Notes under the pieces: model-generated
Databases searched by the model: none
The model's input: only the letters and a program-made list of their open reading frames with translations
Told to the model about the DNA's origin: nothing
Shown here: one piece after another, positions 35,709-44,627 of the stretch
How positions within the stretch are numbered: the first letter of the stretch is position 1
Layout: the number at the start of each line of letters is the position of its first letter
Source of the DNA: Chitinophaga sp. YR627
GTDB lineage: Bacteria; Bacteroidota; Bacteroidia; Chitinophagales; Chitinophagaceae
Length of the DNA stretch: 64,000 nt
NCBI RefSeq assembly: GCF_900114995.1
Contig: NZ_FOUX01000004.1
Coordinates: 186,001 to 250,000 of the forward strand
Direction: 5' to 3'
Made by a program: the position numbers and the translations under genes

Positions 35709-35733
35709 CAAAAAATAAGAGTGCTTTTCACTC
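35709..35733 (-). terminator. Weak terminator-like hairpin after purQ
   Basis: A 5-bp stem (35733-35729 with 35723-35719) with an AAAAG loop is followed on the minus strand by TTATTTTTTG. It starts 7 bp after the purQ stop. Confidence 0.5.
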
Positions 35734-35739
35734 GTTAAG

Positions 35740-36432
35740 TCAATTGTTATTGATAAGGCTCTGGAAAATGAGCTGACCATCCGTATTACCCAATACAGAG
35801 CTGGTAGCTCTCTCCGGATGTGGCATCAAACCAAACACGTTACGCTCCCTGTTACAGATACCGGCAATATTGCGCAGCGCCCCATTCGGGTTCGCATCAT
35901 CCACAACATTACCAAATTCGTCACAATAACGGAACAATACCTGATTATTGGCAAACAGACTTTCCAGCGTAACGTCATCCGCATAGTAACGGCCTTCGCC
36001 ATGTGCTACAGGGATCTTTAATGCGCGGCCAGCTACATCTTTCGTCAGGGATGCAGATGTATTATCACTTTTCAGGTATACATTCTTACACACAAACTGC
36101 TGATGCCCGTTCTGCAATAAAGCACCCGGCAGCAGCCCCGCTTCACAAAGGATCTGGAAACCATTACACACACCTATCACACGACCACCTTTAGCGGCAA
36201 AGTCTATCACGCTTTTCATCATCGGACTAAAACGCGCAATTGCTCCGCAACGCAGATAGTCGCCATAAGAAAAACCGCCCGGCAGCACAATACAGTCCGT
36301 TGTACTGAACTGGCTGAGGTCAGAATCTTTATGCCATAACTCTATCACTTCCTGCCCAAGGTCATTGCGCAGGGCATCGATCACATCGTGATCGCAGTTA
36401 GAGCCCGGAAAGGTGACAACCCCAAATTTCAT
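35740..36432 (-). CDS. purQ: Phosphoribosylformylglycinamidine synthase subunit PurQ
   Basis: PurQ is the glutaminase subunit that supplies ammonia for the fourth step of purine synthesis. The 230-residue protein begins MKFGVVTFPGSNCDHDV. The glutaminase triad is visible: the cysteine in VIGVCNGFQILCE and the His-Glu of MPHPERA. As PurQ is separate, a short PurL and PurS are expected elsewhere, unless a large PurL is also encoded. A near-consensus -7 element (TAACTTTC) is present just upstream at 36451-36444. Confidence 0.97.
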   Translation of the reverse strand: MKFGVVTFPGSNCDHDVIDALRNDLGQEVIELWHKDSDLSQFSTTDCIVLPGGFSYGDYLRCGAIARFSPMMKSVIDFAAKGGRVIGVCNGFQILCEAGLLPGALLQNGHQQFVCKNVYLKSDNTSASLTKDVAGRALKIPVAHGEGRYYADDVTLESLFANNQVLFRYCDEFGNVVDDANPNGALRNIAGICNRERNVFGLMPHPERATSSVLGNTDGQLIFQSLINNN

Positions 36433-36598
36433 GTTAATATATTGAAAGTTACGGTCCTAAATATTAATCTATCCTTTATCCGGCAATTAATAGCTGTTGA
36501 ACCATTTATCGAAATTACCGGAAAGGCACAAAATTACTACGCCGCCCGCACATTTCCATAGCCGCTCGTCCGGTTTTAACAACTCAGACGAATGACAG

Positions 36599-37582
36599 CT
36601 AGTTTCTGCTGAAGTACTGCATCACAATCACATATGCCAGTGTCAGTATGTGCACAATATTGGCAACGGTGTTATTGACAATAGACCAGTACGCATTCGC
36701 GACAAACAGAGAAAGAGGCAGAATAGCCAAAACCCAGTACGACGGGGAGAAATGTACGTTAAAGAATGGAATTACAATGGCAATAAATACATATACCGCC
36801 ATTACACTCCAGATCTTACGTCCCTGGATCAGCATCTTCTTAAGGGTACGCTGTAACAGCAGCCAGCCCACAGCAAAGAAGAACAAACTTACCGCCATGG
36901 CGCCCCATACCTTATAGTGGCCAATCACAGGCACTTCCAGACCAATTCGTGGAATACGGGCAAATAAAGCCCACTGGTCTGTCAGGAACAGGTATGTACC
37001 CAGCAGATATATCGGACAGATCAGCCCCAGTAATGCAATAATCCACTCCGCCAGACGGAATGGGCGCATGATCAGGAGACTTAACCATAAAAGAAGACAG
37101 AAAATAGTAGCAGGGAAGTAAAACAAACCACATACACCCAGTGCAAATCCTATATTAAATACCACATCCCTGGCCGAAGTACGGGTGTATAACAGTGTTA
37201 TACTGGAAATTACCCACAACATCACCAGATTCACCAGCAAAGCCGGAGAAAAGACATTCCACCCCTGGTATAAAGACGTGAAAAGCATATAAGCCATCGC
37301 CGGCAGGTAGTTCGTTTTGGCAAACAGTCGCTGGTGATTGACAATCTTGGTCAGCAGCAGGGCCTGCAGTAATAACAACAGTACCGCCAGAGAAGTAAAC
37401 AGGAACGGATTTTTACCAAACACCATCCCCATCCATTTTACAAGCAGATCGTATAACAGCCCTTCATTCCCATCTGCCAGATAGGAGGACGGATGGATCA
37501 GGTAATAGAATTTTACCAGGATTGTATACATCAACAGCAACACTACCGTAAGGGGGTTGCCTGAGCGGAAAAACTTTACCAC
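36599..37582 (-). CDS. Polytopic membrane protein, DUF6427-like
   Basis: The 327-residue product is nearly all hydrophobic, with about ten predicted spans. The opening GNPLTVVLLLMYTILVKFYY, the short loops and the AEWIIALLGLICPIY helix resemble the DUF6427 family of Bacteroidota membrane proteins, of unknown function. The start codon is GTG at 37582; no ATG or TTG lies upstream before an in-frame stop. The family assignment is from memory of the pattern. Confidence 0.7.
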   Translation of the reverse strand: MVKFFRSGNPLTVVLLLMYTILVKFYYLIHPSSYLADGNEGLLYDLLVKWMGMVFGKNPFLFTSLAVLLLLLQALLLTKIVNHQRLFAKTNYLPAMAYMLFTSLYQGWNVFSPALLVNLVMLWVISSITLLYTRTSARDVVFNIGFALGVCGLFYFPATIFCLLLWLSLLIMRPFRLAEWIIALLGLICPIYLLGTYLFLTDQWALFARIPRIGLEVPVIGHYKVWGAMAVSLFFFAVGWLLLQRTLKKMLIQGRKIWSVMAVYVFIAIVIPFFNVHFSPSYWVLAILPLSLFVANAYWSIVNNTVANIVHILTLAYVIVMQYFSRN

Positions 37583-38068
37583 AATATGATTTCTCTTTTC
37601 AACTTTTGTAAGCGTTCCAAAGGTATTTTAAAGCAGGAGAAAATCAAAATATTATGAAATCCATGCATAGTTATCCTCTTTTCTCTCATTTTCTTTAAAA
37701 AAGACCTCCCGTACCAGCTGTTACTGAATCCAGTAAAATCATGTCCTTTATTAACAGGATGCCCTATGTGTTCAGGCGTAGATATTCCCTGTATACGCCG
37801 TATATAAAGCATGTCAATAGTGCTTTTTACCGCAATAAGGGGTATTCAGGACAAAATTCCTCACCAACTGATCGCAAATGCAAGGCAACATACTAATATT
37901 CAATGTATAATCTTCAGAAAGCACATATCTTATCGCTTTCATGATAGCATTCCTATAGTTATCCTTCGTCCATTCTTCCCTTTTTCAATGAAGGATCAAC
38001 GACCAATAAGTATAGTCTGACTAATAAGATACCGGTATCAACAAACCCACTGACCATCAATAGCCAAA
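37583..38068. other. Intergenic region with no established gene
   Basis: About 485 bp. Frames of 69-78 codons exist on both strands but look random. The most protein-like is the short minus-strand frame listed at 37814-37942. A 12-bp palindrome GATACCGGTATC is at 38028-38039. Confidence 0.5.
37814..37942 (-). pseudogene. Short frame, possible gene remnant or small protein
   Basis: The minus strand encodes 42 codons from ATG 37942 (MKAIRYVLSEDYTLNISM and onward) to a TGA at 37816-37814. The frame stays open upstream to about 37984 with plausible residues (KREEWTKDNYRNAI) before a stop. The composition is protein-like and unlike the other frames in this gap. It may be a small gene or the remains of a larger one. 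I recognise no family. Confidence 0.25.
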
Positions 38069-38704
38069 TCACGGCTGTCCTGTCCCGGTCGCCGTCCCGT
38101 CTTCCGGCGTCACCACGTCAATCCTGTCGATCAGCAACCGATCCCCCTGGATCACAAAATCGATCCGGAGGGTATAAACAATCGTAACATCGATCGTTGC
38201 CCCGTTTTCTGTCTCCACATAATTACTGAACGTTGCCTGACTGAAATTAGAAATATCCTCCTCGTACTCCTGGCTCAGCAGGATCAGATCCGCATCAAAA
38301 CCATAAGGCGTCTCTGTGCGTACGCTATCCTGGCGGATTTTGCTGTCGCAAAGGTGGAAGTATTCGTTTTTGTCTTCTACATAATCGTGGGTAAAGATCC
38401 CCGCTTCAGATAATATATGCAGGTAAGCAGCCGTACTGTCAAAATTAACCCGGTACAAACCCGTGTCTTCCACTCCGGAGTTATCCACAAGTTGTATATC
38501 AACCAGTCCATCTACATGACCGGTGTACCAGTCAAAAAATTCCCTGACCTTCCCTTCCAGAACTTCCTGGTTCAGTTTCGGACTGACAGTCCCCTTAAAG
38601 TAAGCTTTGGCTGAAGGCGTCTCCTGATGACGACAGCCCGTAAGACTGCATAAACTGATGATCAAAGTTGTGCATAGCAGGACAAGGCATAGTTGTCTGT
38701 TCAT
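38069..38704 (-). CDS. Hypothetical lipoprotein, possibly DUF3828-like
   Basis: The 211-residue product has a signal peptide with lipobox SLTGC (Cys about 24). The segment VREFFDWYTGHVDGL followed by aspartate-rich loops faintly resembles DUF3828-type envelope proteins, but the match is weak. It follows the Crp-like regulator gene by 27 bp in the same direction and may belong to the same unit. Function unknown. Confidence 0.72.
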   Translation of the reverse strand: MNRQLCLVLLCTTLIISLCSLTGCRHQETPSAKAYFKGTVSPKLNQEVLEGKVREFFDWYTGHVDGLVDIQLVDNSGVEDTGLYRVNFDSTAAYLHILSEAGIFTHDYVEDKNEYFHLCDSKIRQDSVRTETPYGFDADLILLSQEYEEDISNFSQATFSNYVETENGATIDVTIVYTLRIDFVIQGDRLLIDRIDVVTPEDGTATGTGQP

Positions 38705-38731
38705 GATAAGATATGAGATATGGTATATAGC

Positions 38732-39319
38732 TTATTTACCGGAAAGGCGTTTCCGTATACGACTTAATGATGGTCCCTGAATACCCAGGTAAGAGGCGAT
38801 ATGATACAACGGTACACTATTAAATATGTCCGGATGCCGCTCCAGCATCTGCTTATAACGCTGTTCAGGCGTTTTAAACATCATATCCTCCGTATGATCC
38901 ATCACCTCATTGAACGCAAGTTCTGCTATAAATCTGCCAAAACGCTCCCACTGATGTGATGCTGAATATAACCTGTTCAGGTCATCGATATGGATATAAA
39001 GAATAGACGAATCTACTAAAGATTCTGTGTAATAATTGCAGGGCGTCTGTGTAAGAAAGCTCTTGTAAGACGTCACGAATTGCTTTTCACTGAAAAAAAG
39101 CAGGTTTTTCTCCTCGCCTGTCTCTGTATTGACATGGTATGTTCTGAATACACCACTGATAATAAATCCCAGGTGCTTACATACGTTCTTATACTCATTA
39201 TAAAATTCTCCCTTCTTATATTCTCTCAGCTGCCAGTCAGGTAAAGACATAGCAAACTCCTTTGCGGGCATTCCCGCAAAGGAACTAAGTGTCTTTTCCA
39301 GCAATTCCAGTTCTGTCAT
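38732..39319 (-). CDS. Crp/Fnr-type transcriptional regulator
   Basis: The 195-residue protein has an N-terminal cyclic-nucleotide-binding-like beta roll (about residues 20-115, with YKKGEFYNE and GFIISGVFRTYHV) and a short C-terminal helix-turn-helix (HIASYLGIQGPSLSRIRKRL). This compact form is common in Bacteroidota. Residues that hold cAMP in E. coli Crp are not obviously kept, so the effector may differ. Its ATG shares one base with the stop of the TPR gene upstream (TAATG), which implies coupled translation. Confidence 0.9.
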   Translation of the reverse strand: MTELELLEKTLSSFAGMPAKEFAMSLPDWQLREYKKGEFYNEYKNVCKHLGFIISGVFRTYHVNTETGEEKNLLFFSEKQFVTSYKSFLTQTPCNYYTESLVDSSILYIHIDDLNRLYSASHQWERFGRFIAELAFNEVMDHTEDMMFKTPEQRYKQMLERHPDIFNSVPLYHIASYLGIQGPSLSRIRKRLSGK

Positions 39320-40476
39320 TATTCCGAATCCTTTTTCAAAGCGCCCGAGACAGTCAGTCCTATCCGGGAAAAGCTCTTTTCGTCTGTTATCTGAATCCTG
39401 TTTTCTTTAAACCATTTGATAAAATCATCCCATTGCTGCTTGTGATCACCCACCCACTCGCTCAGCACATTCTCATCTCCCTGACCCAGTACCCAGTAGT
39501 TATAAGCTTCAAAGTGACCGGCATCTTTTACCTTTTTCTGAAAGTCAAACAAGACAACATTATAAGTGGTATCATATCCTGCTGCAAAATACTGCTCCAG
39601 GAACTTTGTACGGATACGGTGTAATGAGGCCACGTTGATCGCTTTTTCTCCTATCACCGCCAGCGCCAGCGTCTTCTCATAGATCGCGCCACCATAGGAA
39701 AGTCCGCCGATAGAAGATAACAACATCATCGCCAGATCATTATCCCCTTTCTTTTTCTTTGAAGGGTCATACCGCAGTTCGATATTATTGCTGGCAAAAC
39801 TCACGGAAGCAGCCGTATCCGACTCAAATCTGATCTCTCCTTTATAGGTGTAGTATAACAATTTACTGATTTCCTCTGTACGTTTAGACCCTCTTTCCAG
39901 GTTCATAAAGATCTCTCCATAGATCATTCCCCACACTTCATTCTTAGAATCCAGGAAGTGTTTAGCAGCCCGGTAATAGTTGGACGAATGCATTGGCGCA
40001 TTCTTAATACCATCTTCAAAAAACTTCAGTCCCGCATCATTATTACCTTTTTTCAGCTCCATCACCCCTCTTTCCACATACAGGGCCCCTTCTTTTGGAA
40101 ACTTCTTCAGTCCCTCGTCATACGTGTCGATCGCTTTTTCCGGCTTTCCCATATCATCCTGCACATTCCCCATCATCGCATATACCCTGCCGTTGGCTGC
40201 ATTTTGCTTTATCAGGTATTTCAGATCTTTTAATGCTTCATTAAATTCCTTCTGCTGATATTTTGCCAGGGCCAGCTCATAAACAATATCCATTTGTGTC
40301 GGATCCAGCTTACGCGCCTCATTGAGTAAAGTGATAGATTCAGCCAGTTTACCATTGTCCATTAATTCGATCGCCTCATTCTTTTTGGCGATCGCCTGTT
40401 CCTGATTGCTGCTCTGAGCCAATACAGCCGTAAATGAAAAAACACCTGCTACGACCAGGGGTAATAATTTGCGCAT
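39319..40476 (-). CDS. Secreted tetratricopeptide-repeat protein
   Basis: The 385-residue product has a signal peptide (MRKLLPLVVAGVFSFTAVLA) and at least four TPR units in residues ~25-190, e.g. MDIVYELALAKYQQKEFNEA, GRVYAMMGNVQDDMGKPEKA and GALYVERGVMELKKGNNDA. The C-terminal half is not repeat-like and has no recognised domain. Translation is coupled to the Crp-like regulator gene downstream. A possible -7 box (TATCTTTA, 40528-40521) lies in the upstream gap. Confidence 0.85.
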   Translation of the reverse strand: MRKLLPLVVAGVFSFTAVLAQSSNQEQAIAKKNEAIELMDNGKLAESITLLNEARKLDPTQMDIVYELALAKYQQKEFNEALKDLKYLIKQNAANGRVYAMMGNVQDDMGKPEKAIDTYDEGLKKFPKEGALYVERGVMELKKGNNDAGLKFFEDGIKNAPMHSSNYYRAAKHFLDSKNEVWGMIYGEIFMNLERGSKRTEEISKLLYYTYKGEIRFESDTAASVSFASNNIELRYDPSKKKKGDNDLAMMLLSSIGGLSYGGAIYEKTLALAVIGEKAINVASLHRIRTKFLEQYFAAGYDTTYNVVLFDFQKKVKDAGHFEAYNYWVLGQGDENVLSEWVGDHKQQWDDFIKWFKENRIQITDEKSFSRIGLTVSGALKKDSE

Positions 40477-40544
40477 AACGATATAGGTATTGAGATTGTC
40501 CCTTAAAAAAAATTATAATTTAAAGATAAATCATTCCCGTTCAA

Positions 40545-41174
40545 CTACACACTTTTCACCACTTTCCCACTGACATACTTATTGTTACGGATAATAAAAC
40601 GGTATGGCAACAAGGCATCCGCACCGGCATAATCTACGCCGATCCTGGGTGTGGCAATAATATCTCCGGCGGCAGGTATAAAACCATCCGAAGCCACATA
40701 ACAATCATCTCCCAGCAAAGATTCCCCTGTATGGGCCAATGTAATGCCCAATGCTTTGGAAACATTGCCCGGCCCCCGGGTCAGGGTAAAATCTGCTACT
40801 TTCTTGCCTGTACGTCGTAGCATCACAGGTATACCTGTAATGGGTTCCGCTCCGCGTATCAGGATCGCATGAGGAATGTCTGTCTTGTCAGTAACAATGT
40901 TAAAAAGCTGGTGAATGCCATAGATCAGGTAAACATAGGCAGTACCGGCCTCCCGGTACATGATTTCCGTGCGTGCCGTACGCCTGCCGCCGTATGCATG
41001 GGAAGCTTTATCCGTTATACCGGCATAAGCTTCCGTCTCCACAATACGGGCAGCAGTCAGCTCTCCGTTAAAGCTGGTCACAATGATCTTTCCCAGCAAT
41101 TCACGGGCAATCGTCAATACATCAGGACGATTATAAAAATCGGATGTTAGTTTCTGATAAGCGATGGTATGCAA
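40545..41174 (-). CDS. 3-methyladenine DNA glycosylase, AAG family
   Basis: The 209-residue protein resembles mammalian AAG/MPG, which excises alkylated and deaminated purines. Features are LARELLGKIIV, ARIVETEAYAG (with the catalytic glutamate), DKASHAYGGRR, AYVYLIYGIHQLFNIV and RGPGNVSKALGI. The start appears to be the TTG at 41174, with an AAAGGGA about 12 bp upstream, since no ATG lies close to the family's usual N-terminus. Monocistronic or joined with the upstream hypothetical gene (20 bp gap). Confidence 0.93.
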   Translation of the reverse strand: MHTIAYQKLTSDFYNRPDVLTIARELLGKIIVTSFNGELTAARIVETEAYAGITDKASHAYGGRRTARTEIMYREAGTAYVYLIYGIHQLFNIVTDKTDIPHAILIRGAEPITGIPVMLRRTGKKVADFTLTRGPGNVSKALGITLAHTGESLLGDDCYVASDGFIPAAGDIIATPRIGVDYAGADALLPYRFIIRNNKYVSGKVVKSV

Positions 41175-41194
41175 GTTCAGTTTGTCCCTTTCCG

Positions 41195-41761
41195 TTAAAC
41201 AACTCTCAAACGGGGCTCCAGCAGCGTATAAATCTGACCCAACACAGGCACAAATGCATTAAAATCAAAGTCTTCTCTGAAAGAATCCGTATCGGACGAC
41301 CAAAGGAAAAGATCTGCACAGATCTCCATGTATTCATTTACGATCGGACTATCCAGCAGGGTTAACAACTCTGTGTTATTCTCCTGCTCAGCATAATCTC
41401 TTACAACGCTCAGCGCGCCATAGATCTCATACAGCAAAGGATCGTCATCTGCCTCCAGGTGCTCCGATTTCAGCGAAAAGAAATCAACGCCCGTGTAAGC
41501 GGTATCTGTTTCATTGATATCTTTCCCCCAGGCCTGCAGATTCGGGGTATCGAAAGTAACAACCCCCGCTTCTATTCCCTTTCTCAGGGAAGGAAGGTCG
41601 GCATACAGGCAAATCTTGCCATCCGCATCTGTCAGCAGCCTGGTAGCCTCGTTGTCTGACAGGTCAGCACCTGATACGGTGTAATAAGTCTCATCGTTAT
41701 ACACTACCTGCAATAAATACTTCTTGTATTTCTCAGAGGCGGCATCATAAAATTCTTCCAT
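41195..41761 (-). CDS. Hypothetical soluble acidic protein
   Basis: The 188-residue product has no signal peptide and is rich in Asp and Glu. The sequence includes YYTVSGADLSDNEATRLL and FDTPNLQAWGKDI. No family is recognised. It may be co-transcribed with the 3-methyladenine glycosylase gene 20 bp downstream, but a shared role is not implied by the sequence. Confidence 0.75.
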   Translation of the reverse strand: MEEFYDAASEKYKKYLLQVVYNDETYYTVSGADLSDNEATRLLTDADGKICLYADLPSLRKGIEAGVVTFDTPNLQAWGKDINETDTAYTGVDFFSLKSEHLEADDDPLLYEIYGALSVVRDYAEQENNTELLTLLDSPIVNEYMEICADLFLWSSDTDSFREDFDFNAFVPVLGQIYTLLEPRLRVV

Positions 41762-41794
41762 GTGAACGCTTGTTATTCTTCTAAGGTACTAAAA

Positions 41795-41826
41795 TAAAAA
41801 AACCGCCCCATATAACATGAGACGGT
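41795..41826 (-). terminator. Terminator of the SusCD-peptidase operon
   Basis: On the minus strand an 8-bp stem with two G-U pairs (41826-41819 with 41809-41802) is followed by seven T residues. It lies 25 bp after the stop of the last peptidase gene. Confidence 0.8.
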
Positions 41827-41850
41827 CTTTATCATCACTCGGTCATTCTA

Positions 41851-44622
41851 TTACTTTTGTCCATACAACCCATTGAACAATAGCTTAAAAGTACCATGTG
41901 ACTGCCCGCGGAAAGTTATTTCCGGACCAAAGGCATAGAGCTTCCCCTTGCCTACCGGCGCCTCAAAAGCAGCCACACCGTCCTTCAGATAAGACTGTCC
42001 CCAGGCCCATCCGCTACGTAACGGACTATCCGTAGTGAACCAGGCGATCGGATGCACCCCTTTGGAAGCAGCATCACTATCCAGCCTGAACACCGGACTG
42101 TTATCAAAATTCACATCACCGACAGCCGGCATCCCCCAGGCGGCTGACTGCGTACTGTCAAATGCCACCTGCAAAATGCTCCCCGGCACGAAATATTTAG
42201 TTCCTGGCAAAGGCGACTCCTTACCATCCTTCCCCTTCTCTACCAGCGCGTTATGCACAGGCAAACCCAAATGGTACGCCAGATTAGTACTACTGCCGAT
42301 CGTAATAACTGTACCGCCTGCTTCCAGGAATTCCTTCAGTTTAGGAATAGACGTATCCTTTGAGATCTTTCCCAGCATATTCCGGTATTGCTCCGGGATA
42401 TCGGCAGCATCAGGCTGCGTCTGCCGGTAAGCAGACCTGTTATTTTCCTCTCCTCCTACCGGCGGAATAGCCCTTGTCACAAACACGATCACATCATAAC
42501 GCTGCTTCAGCGTGCCGGCATCTATATCTTTCGGATAAACCAGGCTGAAAGGGAAATGATATTGTTCCATCATCCAGCGTACCCAACCCGAAGGCATAGA
42601 ACCGCCATAGTTATCCCACAAGGCAATACGTAAAGGAGTCGCCTCAATAGCGCCTTTCGGACGTTTACTCACCACCCTGGCCGATACGCCCCATTGTGCG
42701 GCAGCAGTTTTCAGGATACTATTGGCGGATGCACCAGCCGGCACAAAGAAAGTACCTGGTCCCATTCCATCCTGGCCCTCAGGCAAACGATAGACCTTCA
42801 CTCCTGCTTTCATCAGGTCATTGATGGTGATAAATGCATTGTTCACCTGGGCGCTTAACAGATAACCGCCACCGGTAGCCGGCGTAAAGGACAAAACAGC
42901 AGGTGATTGTAACTCCCCGTAAGGCAGCTTCTCAAACGGTCCGCTGAAATCATCCAGTACACGATCATACTTTACACCCATCTGAAAGGCGAGGGTCCAT
43001 CCTGCCGCGTCATAGGGGCGAACAGGTGGACCTCCCGGATATTGGAAGTCATTAGGATGATCCTGTGGTTCAAACATATCCAGCACATGCGGACGAAAAG
43101 CCTGATTCGTACGTACGATATAAGACCCCGCCGGATATTGCTTACCTGCTACCGTAAAAGCGGCTGTTGCCTTCTGTACGCCAATACCAGCCTTGATCAG
43201 GGCATTTACAAACTTAACAGCTGTGGCAAAGTCCGGCTGATCTGCCGGAATAACATACCCCCGCGGATCTCTTTCCGCAGGATTCTTATACACTGCATCA
43301 TAATACTCCATACCAATATTACTGCCTCTTCTCATCCAGCCATACGGATCACTACCATCATCTTTGGTCGTATCATGCTGTGCCTTCTTATAGGCAGCAG
43401 TGATCGCGTCCGCTCTCTTAGGCGATAATGTCCAGGAGTCTGTATTCCCCTTATCGATCGCATTCTTACCCATCTTATAGATATTGAACAATACCTCATC
43501 CCGCTGACGGGCAGCATAATCCAGCACCGCATAGTTCAGGGATACCGAATAATCAATGGATGTTCTGAAACGCCAGTCGCCCGTTGGTCTGACAGGATTA
43601 GGCGTTGCTCCGTTAGGGATCAGTCGCTGTGGTACTACCGGTATTTTCTCAGGTGTCGGATTACCAATGATCTCCGTCAGCAAACCTATCATGTTATGAT
43701 ACTGGGTCGTCGTACGAAGTCCGCCGTTATACCAGGTAGAAAAGCTGGAACCGTTCAGTCGTGTATAACCAGGCTTGTCTTCCACATTCAGCCGGTTATA
43801 CATCGCTGCACCCAGTGCATCGATCCCGGTGATCATCAGCGGATCGAAGAAATAGTTAAAAGGATCGCGATACGGAGGTCCTGCCAGTACAGAACCTTCC
43901 GGTCCGCGTTGGTGATGATTGTACATGATCTGCGGCATCCACTCCAGGAATAATTGTTTTCCCATATTGGCGCTTTCCTTCATGTTCATGATATAGAAAT
44001 CACGATTATTATCGTGCCCTATATACTTCTGATATAATACGGGTAATTGATCTGTTGAACGTTTCAGGGTATCCGCATTCCGCATATACCAGCTACTCGT
44101 CAGTTCCTGTCCGTCGGGATTCGCATGCGTCATAAGAATGATCACGTTATCGAGTATACGCATCGTTTCAGGATCATTCCTGCTGATCAGCTGCCAGGCA
44201 GTTTCTATCAGCTGATGTGTACCTACAACTTCAGTCGCATGTAAACCACCATCGATCCATACAACTGCCTTTCCTTTTTCTGATAATTCTTTTGCCTGCG
44301 CAGGTGTTAAGCCTTCTGCCCTGGCCAGCTGCTGTGAGATCTTTTTATACTGATCCAGTTGTCTGATATTGGCAGGAGAAGAGATCACCAGCATATACTG
44401 ATGACGGCCTTCTTCTGTAAGTCCGATATCCATCAGCTTTACCCTGTCGGATGCAGCCAGTTTCTGAAAATAAGCAGCCGTTTGTGTATAGGTTGCCAGC
44501 TGATAATCATCTCCGATATTAAAACCGAAGTGCTGTTTAGGTGATGGCACAGTCTGGGCCTGTACTGCTGAATGGGCAACAATGCCAGCCATCAGCAACC
44601 AGCCCTTTAAGGTATATCTCAT
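41851..44622 (-). CDS. Secreted M14-family zinc carboxypeptidase, paralogue 1
   Basis: The 923-residue protein has a signal peptide (cleavage near AQA, residue 22) and an M14 carboxypeptidase domain. The zinc motif GGLHATEVVG gives His128 and Glu131, and a later MYNHHQRGPEG region is typical of this group. The last ~300 residues form a separate domain (with LRIALWDNYGGSMPSGW and GGTVITIGSSTNLAYHL) resembling a class I glutamine amidotransferase-like fold. It should remove C-terminal residues of peptides in the periplasm or outside. It is homologous over its full length to the protein encoded at 46070-48802. Last gene of the sigma/FecR-controlled SusCD locus. Confidence 0.92.
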   Translation of the reverse strand: MRYTLKGWLLMAGIVAHSAVQAQTVPSPKQHFGFNIGDDYQLATYTQTAAYFQKLAASDRVKLMDIGLTEEGRHQYMLVISSPANIRQLDQYKKISQQLARAEGLTPAQAKELSEKGKAVVWIDGGLHATEVVGTHQLIETAWQLISRNDPETMRILDNVIILMTHANPDGQELTSSWYMRNADTLKRSTDQLPVLYQKYIGHDNNRDFYIMNMKESANMGKQLFLEWMPQIMYNHHQRGPEGSVLAGPPYRDPFNYFFDPLMITGIDALGAAMYNRLNVEDKPGYTRLNGSSFSTWYNGGLRTTTQYHNMIGLLTEIIGNPTPEKIPVVPQRLIPNGATPNPVRPTGDWRFRTSIDYSVSLNYAVLDYAARQRDEVLFNIYKMGKNAIDKGNTDSWTLSPKRADAITAAYKKAQHDTTKDDGSDPYGWMRRGSNIGMEYYDAVYKNPAERDPRGYVIPADQPDFATAVKFVNALIKAGIGVQKATAAFTVAGKQYPAGSYIVRTNQAFRPHVLDMFEPQDHPNDFQYPGGPPVRPYDAAGWTLAFQMGVKYDRVLDDFSGPFEKLPYGELQSPAVLSFTPATGGGYLLSAQVNNAFITINDLMKAGVKVYRLPEGQDGMGPGTFFVPAGASANSILKTAAAQWGVSARVVSKRPKGAIEATPLRIALWDNYGGSMPSGWVRWMMEQYHFPFSLVYPKDIDAGTLKQRYDVIVFVTRAIPPVGGEENNRSAYRQTQPDAADIPEQYRNMLGKISKDTSIPKLKEFLEAGGTVITIGSSTNLAYHLGLPVHNALVEKGKDGKESPLPGTKYFVPGSILQVAFDSTQSAAWGMPAVGDVNFDNSPVFRLDSDAASKGVHPIAWFTTDSPLRSGWAWGQSYLKDGVAAFEAPVGKGKLYAFGPEITFRGQSHGTFKLLFNGLYGQK

Positions 44623-44627
44623 AGTCG

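Noticed and set aside
37811..38020. 69-codon plus-strand frame in the gap upstream of the lipoprotein gene
   Set aside because: Composition looks random and the opposite strand has a more protein-like frame over the same bases.
38028..38039. 12-bp palindrome GATACCGGTATC as a regulatory site or terminator
   Set aside because: It has no loop or T tract and lies downstream of a gene end; one such palindrome in 64 kb can arise by chance.
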